A stretch of DNA of 42,089 nt from Pseudomonadota bacterium (GTDB lineage Bacteria; Bdellovibrionota; UBA2428), in assembly GCA_018001635.1 (NCBI GenBank), contig JAGNHS010000025.1, positions 1 through 42,089 of the forward strand, written 5' to 3'. The translations under genes were made by a program, and so were the position numbers. The notes beneath the pieces were generated by a model. It saw only the letters and a list, made by a program, of their open reading frames with translations. It was not told the DNA's origin and made no database searches. Position 1 is the first letter of the stretch. Every line of letters begins with the position of its first letter. Positions 25,137 through 33,256 of this stretch are shown here, in pieces.

Positions 25137-25786
25137 TTTAACTCAAAAATATCCTCAATTATGGGCCCAGCAAAGTCCCCGGGCTCAAAATCAGTCGAGT
25201 ATCCATAAGACTCTAATTGGGCCGAATTCATAAAAGCAAGCAAATCCACCAAAGTGATATAGCAGTTACGAGTCACCCAACCTAAAGTGTTTCCAGAGTT
25301 TCTTAAAAACGACTCCCAATCTGTGAAATCATTAGTATCAGGTAAAATAAAGTCAGTACTAAAACGACCACAACGCAAAGCCTTCCATTCACCTCTAATA
25401 AAAAATTCGCACTCTATAAGAGAATCATCGACTCCGGCGGATTCAAACACCTTCCAATTCTTCCAACGATCCGCCAGCATCCATTCCCAAAATACTAAAG
25501 CACCGCGTCCCATCGCTAATACCTTGGCATTAGACTCCCAACAATTATCTAAAAGTGGTGCAATTTTTTTCGATAACAATCGAACCCAAAGCGCCTCTTC
25601 AGGACTAAAAAAGTATGGAGAACCAAAAATCAATCCATCAAATTTTAAATCAGAAAAACGAGGGTGCTCTGAACTAAAAGCATTAATTTCTATAGTTTCG
25701 AAACTGACGTCAGGAGACTCAAATAGAAATGCGATTTCAGAATAGTCTAATAACCCAGGTCCTTTAAGCAATATGATCTTTTTCAT
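25133..25786 (-). CDS. PurQ-like class I glutamine amidotransferase fold protein, catalytic Cys absent
   Basis: 217 residues, close to PurQ's 220-230. The layout follows PurQ: a first strand (KKIILLKGPG), a loop at FDGLIFGSPYFFSPEEA where PurQ has a PGGFSYGD stretch, and a nucleophile elbow at VLAMGRGALVF where PurQ has VLGICNGFQ. The catalytic Cys position is Gly93, so it should not hydrolyse glutamine. The downstream His/Glu pair of the triad is also not recognisable. Its ATG lies 23 nt inside the PurL-like gene, as expected for a functional pair. It may be a structural partner of the PurL-like protein. Family assignment is from layout and context more than identity. Confidence 0.6.
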   Translation of the reverse strand: MKKIILLKGPGLLDYSEIAFLFESPDVSFETIEINAFSSEHPRFSDLKFDGLIFGSPYFFSPEEALWVRLLSKKIAPLLDNCWESNAKVLAMGRGALVFWEWMLADRWKNWKVFESAGVDDSLIECEFFIRGEWKALRCGRFSTDFILPDTNDFTDWESFLRNSGNTLGWVTRNCYITLVDLLAFMNSAQLESYGYSTDFEPGDFAGPIIEDIFELK

Positions 25787-28181
25787 AATCCGTCATGACC
25801 TTCACCATTTCACTTAATTTTAAGCCCCAAAGTCGATCACCTTTTACCGTTCCTACCATTAACACTTGCTCACCCTTTAACTCAGATTCAAAAGTTTTTG
25901 CATCTTGAGGCAGAACCCCAACAAGTAAACGACCAGGACTTGCACTAAACAGTTCAATTGCAGATAAGCCTGGACGCAATTGTGCGCCTCGAGATCCCCA
26001 TAGAGACATATTTAAAAGAGAACCGGCTATACCCCTCTCTGTTACGCTAGATAATGAAGATATTATTCCCTTTCTCTGAAGCTCAGATAAGCGATAATAA
26101 AGTTGAATTTGCTTTTCAATTTCAATGGAAGATACAAAATTAGAATAAACGCGCACAAAACGTAACACCGTACTTCCCGACTCCATTTGAAAGGGTCTAG
26201 GACCTACAGAATAAATGCTTTCCTCTTCCATTCTAAAGCCAGAAAATGAATCTTGAGGCTCCAATAACCCTTCTTGAGATTGCAGCATTAAAAATGCATC
26301 AAGTCCTTCCGAATGAGCCATAGGCGACATTTTTAAAGAGTCTAAGCTCATCCCCAATTTTAATAAATTTGATTTAAACGATTCAAAAAATAAACTTAAA
26401 GAAGCTTGAGTAGGGCCCGACAATCGTCGCCCATACCCAATCCATAGATTAACGTTGATACGTTTTAGAGAAGCTCCCTGAGATAAAAGAGACCTCAAGG
26501 CATCGTCAATTAAAATTGCCGCACTCTTAGCAGGATTATGAGACCAAGAGGCGCGAAGACGTTGACCAGCAACGACGTTTAAATTTTCACCCGTAGCAAC
26601 CTTTCTTGAATGACTCGCGATATTAAAAAACGAACCCATTGTAGATGACCATATTTTAGAGCCGGTTCTATTTAACCACTGAGACTCAATCCACTCTTGA
26701 TTGGTTCCACGTGCGACCACATGCGCCTTTAAGCTATATTGATCTGGAAATGCCGACGCCCTATCGTAACCATAAGAGGCCGCTTTAATTTGAGGGTTTT
26801 CTCTTATAACTGTTTTTAATTTACTGGCTAAAGAATTTGGATCGCTCCCGGTTTTAAGTTCTGATTTTAATTTCGAAAAAAATAAAGCAGACTCTTCAAA
26901 GCCATCGACTTGATAAACTCCATCGCGATCACGAGATCCGAGAATTCCCGCCCTTAATCCAGCTGGAAATGTTCCGTCTTGAAACTGTGTAATTTCTTTT
27001 ATTTCTCCCCAGAAAATTAAATAATTTGACGAAAAGGATTTTTCATTAATAGCATTTAAGAAATTCAAGAATGCTGATTTCTCAAATCGCCATCCTGGAA
27101 GCTTAAATACTATTTCTAACAATGAATACACCCAATTCTCAGAAGAATCCCAAAGAATACTTCTAATAAGAAGATCGGGTTTAGCTTCAAGCCATTTTTC
27201 AACCGATTGCTCTACGACCTTATTGTTAGCATCCCAGGGCCCAACAAAAAATAAGTGTTCGCCATTCTTTTGATTATAAAAGCGTTGACTTGAAACAGGC
27301 AAAGAACTGAGGCTCTCAACCCGAGGAAAAACCGAATGGCTTTCAATTTCAACAAAATTTCCTAAGGGTTTTCCAGACAAAGCCAAGGACTTAGCCACCA
27401 TTCTTTTAGGAGAAAATTCTGGAAGCTGCTTTAATCTCCACTTTTTGGGTTTAAAAAATAAAAAATCAGCCTGTGCCTTAAATTCTTTTCCATACAAATT
27501 ACTCCAAAGATCATTGCCTAATTGATTTTGAATATATCTTGGTCGATCTTCTTCTTGTACATTTTGCTTTTCTATTAGCAAATGATGATTTTTTAACGGA
27601 TGAGTTTCTTGATTCTCATACTCAGATTCGATTATTGCTTGAACATCCTTCCACTGAGAAAATTCCTTTCTAGAAAATATCCAAAAATCATATTGGGAAT
27701 CTTTCACCACCCGCATTTCTTCTACAACTGGATCCCAGAGCGTATTGAGATTTGGGCGCTTTTTTAAGGCTTCAAGAATTTTCTCCCAGAGCGCTTCGCC
27801 TTCAGGACCTGTAAAATGAAATTCAAGAATTTTACTCTGATAAATCGATTGAGGGCTCGAGTGAGTACCATGCTGAAAATTACTCAATAAAAGAGTGGGA
27901 AGTTCCTGGGCTAGAGAATTTTTAGACCTAAACTCTAAAGCGAATCTAGGAGATTTTTCAATAAACTGAAAACTTGATCCACATCGAATCCAGCTTTTTA
28001 TTTCTTCTAAATCCGCTACAGGGCCGTCGCCCCAATCCAAAACAAGAGCATTATATATTGAGACTTGAAGCTCTTTTAAATTCAAAGAAGCTAAGAGTTT
28101 TTGTGGAAACTTCCAGAGCAGGGTGTCAAGCGTTAAAGTGTTTTTTCCGTTCGACCAAAATATGTGTTGGACATTCTTCAT
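25764..28181 (-). CDS. Divergent PurL-like (FGAM synthase-related) protein
   Basis: 805 residues, near the size of small PurL (about 740) plus an N-terminal extension. PurL-like stretches, in order: a PurS-like segment ending in LWDPVVEEMRV (residues 148-158), EIESHSVFP (278-286) where PurL has ESHNHP, AAILIDDALRSLLSQGAS (554-571), GIISSLSSVTERGIAGSLLN (705-724) matching the AIR-synthase C-terminal domain, and IELFSASPGRLLVGV (742-756). The second His and other residues of the ATP-binding site appear lost. It is the first gene of an overlapping operon with a PurQ-like protein lacking its Cys. FGAM synthesis is therefore doubtful; a regulatory or structural role is possible. It diverges from the lipoprotein at 28203, 21 nt apart. 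Confidence 0.6.
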   Translation of the reverse strand: MKNVQHIFWSNGKNTLTLDTLLWKFPQKLLASLNLKELQVSIYNALVLDWGDGPVADLEEIKSWIRCGSSFQFIEKSPRFALEFRSKNSLAQELPTLLLSNFQHGTHSSPQSIYQSKILEFHFTGPEGEALWEKILEALKKRPNLNTLWDPVVEEMRVVKDSQYDFWIFSRKEFSQWKDVQAIIESEYENQETHPLKNHHLLIEKQNVQEEDRPRYIQNQLGNDLWSNLYGKEFKAQADFLFFKPKKWRLKQLPEFSPKRMVAKSLALSGKPLGNFVEIESHSVFPRVESLSSLPVSSQRFYNQKNGEHLFFVGPWDANNKVVEQSVEKWLEAKPDLLIRSILWDSSENWVYSLLEIVFKLPGWRFEKSAFLNFLNAINEKSFSSNYLIFWGEIKEITQFQDGTFPAGLRAGILGSRDRDGVYQVDGFEESALFFSKLKSELKTGSDPNSLASKLKTVIRENPQIKAASYGYDRASAFPDQYSLKAHVVARGTNQEWIESQWLNRTGSKIWSSTMGSFFNIASHSRKVATGENLNVVAGQRLRASWSHNPAKSAAILIDDALRSLLSQGASLKRINVNLWIGYGRRLSGPTQASLSLFFESFKSNLLKLGMSLDSLKMSPMAHSEGLDAFLMLQSQEGLLEPQDSFSGFRMEEESIYSVGPRPFQMESGSTVLRFVRVYSNFVSSIEIEKQIQLYYRLSELQRKGIISSLSSVTERGIAGSLLNMSLWGSRGAQLRPGLSAIELFSASPGRLLVGVLPQDAKTFESELKGEQVLMVGTVKGDRLWGLKLSEMVKVMTDYEKDHIA

Positions 28182-28194
28182 GAGTCTGTAAAAT
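28167..28194 (+). promoter_or_regulatory. Putative promoter of the small Cys-rich lipoprotein gene
   Basis: TTGGAC (28167-28172), 16-bp spacer, TAAAAT (28189-28194), then 8 nt to the ATG at 28203. The -35 lies inside the start of the divergent PurL-like gene. No Shine-Dalgarno is present. Confidence 0.45.
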
Positions 28195-28202
28195 TAGAAG
28201 TT

Positions 28203-28520
28203 ATGAGAAAAGTCCTCACCCTTTTCATTGTATCCCTTATCAGCATAACAGCTTGTTCTTCGAAAAAAAACCAGACAAAGGTTAAACATGTTGGGCACGA
28301 GCAAGAGTGGGATAAAGAAAAAATAAATGAAACCATGCAATATGAAGAGGCCGCTAAACCCTCTAAGGAACAGGTCAAAAAGTGGAAAGACCAAGAATCC
28401 GATTGCAAGGTGATGTCTAAAGCCCAAATGATCAAATCTAATGCCTCAAGCTGTCACCCCCTGGATCCTCACGACGGATATGGCGACAATATGTTTTGTT
28501 GCGACAAGGAAGATGACTAA
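28203..28520 (+). CDS. Small Cys-containing lipoprotein
   Basis: 105 residues from the ATG at 28203. The signal peptide MRKVLTLFIVSLISITA ends at Cys18 (lipobox ITAC). The mature part is highly charged (Lys/Glu) and its last 30 residues hold four cysteines (DCK, SCH, FCC), which could form two disulfides or bind a metal. A frame from 28164 overlaps the divergent gene and is rejected. No family recognised. Confidence 0.75.
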   Translation: MRKVLTLFIVSLISITACSSKKNQTKVKHVGHEQEWDKEKINETMQYEEAAKPSKEQVKKWKDQESDCKVMSKAQMIKSNASSCHPLDPHDGYGDNMFCCDKEDD

Positions 28521-28628
28521 CTTATTGTCAGTAATTTTAATAAACTTGACGATTTTTCATTAATTCGCCCCAAAAGCTTAGTCACAATTCCTTCTTTTTT
28601 AACATTAAATGCTTCATAATGTATTTAT

Positions 28629-30119
28629 ATGTTGAGAATTAAAAAATTCAAAAGTGTCTCTATAACTTGCTCAATCTTATCAGCCACTCAAATTTTTGCA
28701 GGAGCCGACAATCATTCGAGAGCTAAAACTGAAATTTTATCGACTACTGCCGAAAAAGAAATTTACAGTTCTTTAAAAACTCAAAGTGAAGCTGAACGAT
28801 TTAAAATAAAACTCAGCTCTATTTTTGAATGCCCTCAAGACATTAAGAATCCTAAAGAAGAGTCTTCCACTAAGTTCTGGTATCTCAATCGACTCATGAA
28901 TGAAGAAGCGCAAGCACTTCAAGCCTTAAAAAGAACCGATCCAGAAAACTACCCAGAAAAAGCCATTGCTTATAAAAGCGCTATCACAAAAGCCTTTGAA
29001 AGCATCAGACGCAACAATATCGATTTGAGTCCAGATGAAATAAAAGCTCTAGGCCGCATTCAACTCCTTATTGAGAAATCCAACGATGGAATAAACACTG
29101 TAATGCTTTCTGATAATGCGCCCACGGAAGTCTCATTTAAAAAATTAATTGGCATGATACCCGCTGAGAACAACCCCTGGATTCGATCAAAAGTTGAAGA
29201 CAATCTTGACTGGAGTGATTTCGAAAATTTGAGCAACAACAAGGTCTATCAATCTTTATACCAAAAACTAGGTAGCCGTTGCTTTGCTGCTTTAAAAGAT
29301 CAAAAGAAAAACCCCAAAGCCTTTGCTTCCTATATAAAAGACAGAGAAAAGCCAGGGGTCTTATTAAGCGAAAAAGAAAAAGAAGAGCTTGGATCTCAAA
29401 TCAGTAAAGTTGGACGCCTTGCGGATTACGTTGGAGCTAAAGAAAACAAAGCTAAACAGGACTTGTTTAATCAAGCTACGCAAAACCTTAAATATCCCAA
29501 TTTCTTTCACGATGAAGCCAAAGAGTTAGAGAAAGTAAAAAAGGATTTTCCCAATCTATATACAAGTATTAATGAATTTTACCAAAAAAGAAGCGGCGAT
29601 AAAGATGGAGATGTTTTGGAGGCCTATGCTAAACAGTCAGAAAATAGCCGAATAGAAATTAGAGAATTAGCCATTGTAGCGAATGCAAATTTTAAACATC
29701 ACTCTTCTGACCCAAATCAGTTAAAACTAGATCAATTACTCCCAAATACTAGCAACGAAGAACTGGCCAGGCTCATTGCTGATGTCGGGGGAAATAAAGA
29801 CCTCATGTCACCTGATTACAGCTTAGATTTCATCAAACAAATTTATGTACTTCGCCAAAATAAACCTAAGAATTCCTCTGAGCTTGTAGCGTACTTAAAA
29901 AAAATGGGCACTCCAGACTTCATAAATGCCCACCCAGATTCCGAGGAAAGCAAAATGTTATTGGCCTATTATCAGCAAGAATATTCTCAAAATAACGTCA
30001 GTAAAGCCGTAAAAGACAGGCTGGCTATATTAGGACTATTAAATAAAAGTGTACCCAAAGCTATGCTCGTTACTACGCCCGAATCATTGCCTACGCCCCC
30101 AACCGCCGGTGGAGAATAA
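28629..30119 (+). CDS. Exported helical protein of unknown function
   Basis: 496 residues. A signal peptide (SVSITCSILSATQIFA|G) is followed by an almost wholly helical, Lys/Glu-rich sequence with two cysteines (FECPQD, SRCFA). A short Pro/Thr-rich tail (ESLPTPPTAGGE) ends it. No known motif is visible. A CATAAT hexamer lies 8 nt before the ATG and there is no Shine-Dalgarno. The stop is 2 nt from that of the convergent barrel-like protein gene, leaving no room for a terminator between them. Confidence 0.72.
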   Translation: MLRIKKFKSVSITCSILSATQIFAGADNHSRAKTEILSTTAEKEIYSSLKTQSEAERFKIKLSSIFECPQDIKNPKEESSTKFWYLNRLMNEEAQALQALKRTDPENYPEKAIAYKSAITKAFESIRRNNIDLSPDEIKALGRIQLLIEKSNDGINTVMLSDNAPTEVSFKKLIGMIPAENNPWIRSKVEDNLDWSDFENLSNNKVYQSLYQKLGSRCFAALKDQKKNPKAFASYIKDREKPGVLLSEKEKEELGSQISKVGRLADYVGAKENKAKQDLFNQATQNLKYPNFFHDEAKELEKVKKDFPNLYTSINEFYQKRSGDKDGDVLEAYAKQSENSRIEIRELAIVANANFKHHSSDPNQLKLDQLLPNTSNEELARLIADVGGNKDLMSPDYSLDFIKQIYVLRQNKPKNSSELVAYLKKMGTPDFINAHPDSEESKMLLAYYQQEYSQNNVSKAVKDRLAILGLLNKSVPKAMLVTTPESLPTPPTAGGE

Positions 30120-30121
30120 AA

Positions 30122-31711
30122 TTAAAATGCGTTTATGTAGCTACAAGTAAAATAACTTCTTTTAGCTAGAGTAGTGCTTGCTTTTGTTCCACGCTGACCC
30201 TGTCCATCAAAATTTGTTTCACCCGTTTCAATTCTATAACCAATACGGGCTTCGCCCTTCCCTTTGATGTCATAAGAAAGCCCACCACCAAAATGCCAGA
30301 AACTCGCATCAGGAGTATCTCCACTAGTTCGTGGTTTCTCACTCAAGCTGGCTCCCAGCATTTTTCCACCGCTAAAAGAAGCACCAACACCCTTATATAT
30401 AGGAAAGCCAACAAGCACTCCTAACTCTAGGCCTTCATAGGATTTAGCCGAAGGAGCAATACTTCCACCAATATCTTCCATCGCCAAAGCCCAACTACGA
30501 TATCCTGCCGTAACCCTGAGCTCAGCCGATGAAGTCGCGCCTTCTTCAATCAAAAAACGATAGCCACCAAATATTTTATAGGTGCTTAAACCAGAATTAA
30601 CTTTTGTTCTTCCATAACCAGGATGAACATCCGTAAATTTTGCAACAGTTTGAGAATAATCAAGACCTGAAATCCAAGATCGAGTTATATAAAATGTTGA
30701 ACCTAAATCAAATCCAGGTGAAAAACTTGAGCTCTTCATTGAGCGCGAAGTTGATGTGATAGTTTCATCATGAGTCATTTGACCAAAACTAAAACCCGCA
30801 TAGAGATCAAATATTTTTTTAGTATTATTGAAAAATAAAAGTCCCGAAGGCACTTCTTGTATTTCTGTAGAAGCTTCCTGAACATCGGTTTTCTGAATGT
30901 TTTCTGGAACTTCTTTTTCCACAGCTTCAGGAACAGAAGCTGGAGGCGTCACTTTCGCCGACACTTGATAAGAATATCTATCACCTTCTTGTAAAGGATC
31001 TATTTCAGATTCAAATTGAATTTTTACTTGCGATTGATTCTTTTGTATCGAAGTCACTTCGCCATAAGCAGTTGCTGAACTTTCGATTTGAGAAAGGGTT
31101 TTTAAAATGGGATGTCTATTAACCTTATCAATTCGAATAAAATCGATACGCTGGCCAACTTTTATTCTAGCAGGATCAAGTCCCTCAACTAAAGCTTCGT
31201 TCCCACGCCGTTGAACCACATAACCATTTCCTGGTATATGATCCCAAATTTGATGAGCCCATTCCTTGAGACGCGCCCTTCTTTGCTCTTGCCATTTAGC
31301 ATCTGAACCCGCCGCCGGAATTTTGACACTTTCAATAACCATCGGGAGTCCATCCAAGGTTGAATACCATCGAAGTTCAGTCCCAATACCTTCTTGAACA
31401 AAATATAGAATTCCATCAGCCTTATACTTTAATCCCATAGCTCGCACACTAGGGGCTGAATGCCATGGAAAATCTACCGGAACCTGCAACGGAACTATTT
31501 GTGCAGGATCCCCCTTTTGAGTGACCCACCTAATACGACCCCGCTCAACAAAGACATCCATAATCTGAGCCAAGCTCGCGTCATCTGGATAGTCATCTCC
31601 ACTCACACGAACAAGAAGGATATTTCTTTGGTCAAAAGGCCAAGGTTCCTTTGATTGAGTCGTAAAAGCGCTTAAGAAAATAATTAATGGAAGAATTTTC
31701 CTCATACTCAT
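30122..31711 (-). CDS. Probable outer-membrane beta-barrel protein with periplasmic N-terminal domain
   Basis: 529 residues. A signal peptide (ILPLIIFLSAFTTQS|K) is followed by a mixed alpha/beta N-terminal region (about 25-150), a beta domain (150-250) and a Glu/Pro/Val-rich linker (about 250-290). The C-terminal 230 residues alternate hydrophobic and polar residues with many Gly, Tyr and Ser (YAGFSFGQMTH, STFYITRSWISGLDYS, SAELRVTAGYRSWAL) and end in Phe (YFTCSYINAF), the usual outer-membrane assembly signal. This predicts a small barrel of about eight strands. Two starts (31711, 31705) are possible; TATAAT ends 5 nt before the first. It diverges from the LptC/LptA-like gene. Confidence 0.75.
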   Translation of the reverse strand: MSMRKILPLIIFLSAFTTQSKEPWPFDQRNILLVRVSGDDYPDDASLAQIMDVFVERGRIRWVTQKGDPAQIVPLQVPVDFPWHSAPSVRAMGLKYKADGILYFVQEGIGTELRWYSTLDGLPMVIESVKIPAAGSDAKWQEQRRARLKEWAHQIWDHIPGNGYVVQRRGNEALVEGLDPARIKVGQRIDFIRIDKVNRHPILKTLSQIESSATAYGEVTSIQKNQSQVKIQFESEIDPLQEGDRYSYQVSAKVTPPASVPEAVEKEVPENIQKTDVQEASTEIQEVPSGLLFFNNTKKIFDLYAGFSFGQMTHDETITSTSRSMKSSSFSPGFDLGSTFYITRSWISGLDYSQTVAKFTDVHPGYGRTKVNSGLSTYKIFGGYRFLIEEGATSSAELRVTAGYRSWALAMEDIGGSIAPSAKSYEGLELGVLVGFPIYKGVGASFSGGKMLGASLSEKPRTSGDTPDASFWHFGGGLSYDIKGKGEARIGYRIETGETNFDGQGQRGTKASTTLAKRSYFTCSYINAF

Positions 31712-31730
31712 TGTAAATTATACATTGAGA
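31712..31730. promoter_or_regulatory. 19-bp divergent intergenic region with overlapping -10 elements
   Basis: Only 19 bp separates two divergent start codons. It holds TATAAT on the minus strand (plus 31717-31722), 5 nt from the ATG at 31711, and TATACA on the plus strand (31719-31724), 6 nt from the ATG at 31731. Both -35 regions would lie within the opposite coding sequence and no Shine-Dalgarno exists for either gene. Confidence 0.5.
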
Positions 31731-32888
31731 ATGAATCGGAAATTGCACAAAGCACTTAAGAGCAAAGGATATTTGCTCGCCGCATTAACGTTTCCGACGG
31801 GCAAGCCAGACGTGGAAATACATCGTTTTCAAATGATCGATGTTCATCGCCAAAAAAAGCGCTTCTCAATGAAGGCCGATTCCGCAGAAGTTTATCAAAA
31901 ACAAAATCTCAGTACCGTGAGAATGCCAGAAACTTTAATATGGAATCATCAAAGTGAGCCTTACAAAATTATGGCCAACGAAGGAATTATTCAAACTCTA
32001 AGCCAGGACCTCAGCCTTCGAAAAAACTGTTCGCTGCTTAGTCCCGATGGGACATTATTTCAGACAGAAAGTTTAGATTACGAAAATTCTAGCGGAATAC
32101 TCACTAGCGAAGACTCCATAAAAGCCCTCAGAGCCGCACGTCAATCTGGAGATGAAATGGAAATTAGCGGCCGAGGTTTAAAAATTGAAACTAAAAAAGA
32201 TTTCTATCAAATTTTATCCGAAGTGAGCGCTCAAAAGAAAAACCACAAACAAAATGATTTAAAAATACTTTCTGAAAGAGTTAATATTCAACCCGCTCAA
32301 AACTTCGCGACGTTCCTAGGTGAAGTCAAAGTTTATTCCGACAAAATGCAACTACTAGGAGATAGCTTAAAAACTATTTTTAAAGATAAAAAGAAAACCG
32401 CTAAAAGAAACAGTGAAGGTGGCGAAATCGAAAGGCTAGAATTAGAAAGTAACCCTGAAAAAGCCGGCAGAAAAATCGTTGCCAAACTTGAAAAAATTGA
32501 CCTCTACTCAGATGGTATGACTGTTTATTTTAACGAGAGCGGTGAACTAGATAAGATGGAGGCGCACGGAAAGGTTGACGCCGTCACTCGAGATAAAATT
32601 AAAATGAGAAGTGAAAAGCTCATCTACTCGAGTAATCCTAAAAATCCTGAAGCTGATAGGCTTTACCTTCAAGGAGATGTGACGATTGAAACCAGCGATC
32701 GAACAGCTCAGTGCCAAGAAGCAGAATTTGACCCCCAAAGTGGTCAGATAATCTTAAAACATGTCGCCACAGTAAAGAAAGAAAGCCAGGTTTTAAAAGG
32801 GGAACGAATTAGATTTTCAACAAAAGACTCAGAGGTTTTTGTAGATGAAGCCTCAGGCGAACTCCATAAGCAAAGCTTGGGATTCTAA
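31731..32888 (+). CDS. LptC/LptA (OstA)-like LPS transport protein, apparently fused
   Basis: 385 residues from the ATG at 31731. The N-terminal half resembles LptC: FSMKADSAEVYQKQ, PYKIMANEGIIQT and LFQTESLDYENSSGILTSED are the strands of an LptC-like beta-jellyroll. The C-terminal half resembles LptA/OstA: RVNIQPAQNFATFLGEVKV, GMTVYFNESGELDKMEAHGK, EADRLYLQGDVTI and GERIRF. LptC and LptA form a periplasmic bridge carrying LPS to the outer membrane; a single chain would fuse adjacent bridge modules. The N-terminus has only a weak hydrophobic stretch (YLLAALTF) rather than a clear membrane anchor, so targeting is unclear. It converges with tatA, 4 nt apart. Confidence 0.72.
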   Translation: MNRKLHKALKSKGYLLAALTFPTGKPDVEIHRFQMIDVHRQKKRFSMKADSAEVYQKQNLSTVRMPETLIWNHQSEPYKIMANEGIIQTLSQDLSLRKNCSLLSPDGTLFQTESLDYENSSGILTSEDSIKALRAARQSGDEMEISGRGLKIETKKDFYQILSEVSAQKKNHKQNDLKILSERVNIQPAQNFATFLGEVKVYSDKMQLLGDSLKTIFKDKKKTAKRNSEGGEIERLELESNPEKAGRKIVAKLEKIDLYSDGMTVYFNESGELDKMEAHGKVDAVTRDKIKMRSEKLIYSSNPKNPEADRLYLQGDVTIETSDRTAQCQEAEFDPQSGQIILKHVATVKKESQVLKGERIRFSTKDSEVFVDEASGELHKQSLGF

Positions 32889-32892
32889 AAAT

Positions 32893-33072
32893 TTAAGCAG
32901 GATTTTCGCTTTTATTTTGATTAGGAGTTTTAGCTTCTTCTTCACCTTCGTGAAGACCCTTTTTAAAACCGCGAATAGCTCGGCCCAATGAGACTCCAAT
33001 TCCTTCAATTTTGCTAGGACCCATCACAAACAACAAAATAAGAAAAAGAAGTAATAAATGCCAAAAGCTCAT
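32893..33072 (-). CDS. tatA: Sec-independent protein translocase TatA/E-family protein
   Basis: 59 residues from the ATG at 33072; a longer frame to 33186 is rejected because the TatA N-terminus (MSFWHLLLLFLILLFVMGPS) begins here. One transmembrane helix, then a hinge and an amphipathic helix (LGRAIRGFKKGL) and an acidic tail. This is the classic TatA/TatE plan: it forms the pore for folded proteins at the inner membrane. The usual Phe-Gly at the hinge is not present as such (GPSKIEGIGVSLG). tatB and tatC are not adjacent. A TTAAAT hexamer lies 8 nt before the ATG. Confidence 0.88.
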   Translation of the reverse strand: MSFWHLLLLFLILLFVMGPSKIEGIGVSLGRAIRGFKKGLHEGEEEAKTPNQNKSENPA

Positions 33073-33256
33073 ACCCCACCATTTAACAAGGCCAAGCTTC
33101 TCACACAAGACCCTCTTCCATGGGCCCCGGTGTCTAACTCTTTGACAATCGATTAAAATGTACACAATTATTCTCATTAATTTCAATTATTTGACTATAC
33201 CAATTAGCCCTATTTACCTTTATAAGGCGTAGAATGGTGAGTGGGGGAATAATTTC

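Noticed and set aside
25287..25745. A 152-codon plus-strand ORF opposite the PurQ-like gene
   Set aside because: Low-complexity translation with no start signals, opposite a gene in an overlapping operon.
33073..33186. N-terminal extension of TatA
   Set aside because: The added 38 residues are basic and precede the conserved TatA transmembrane start; no TatA has such an extension.
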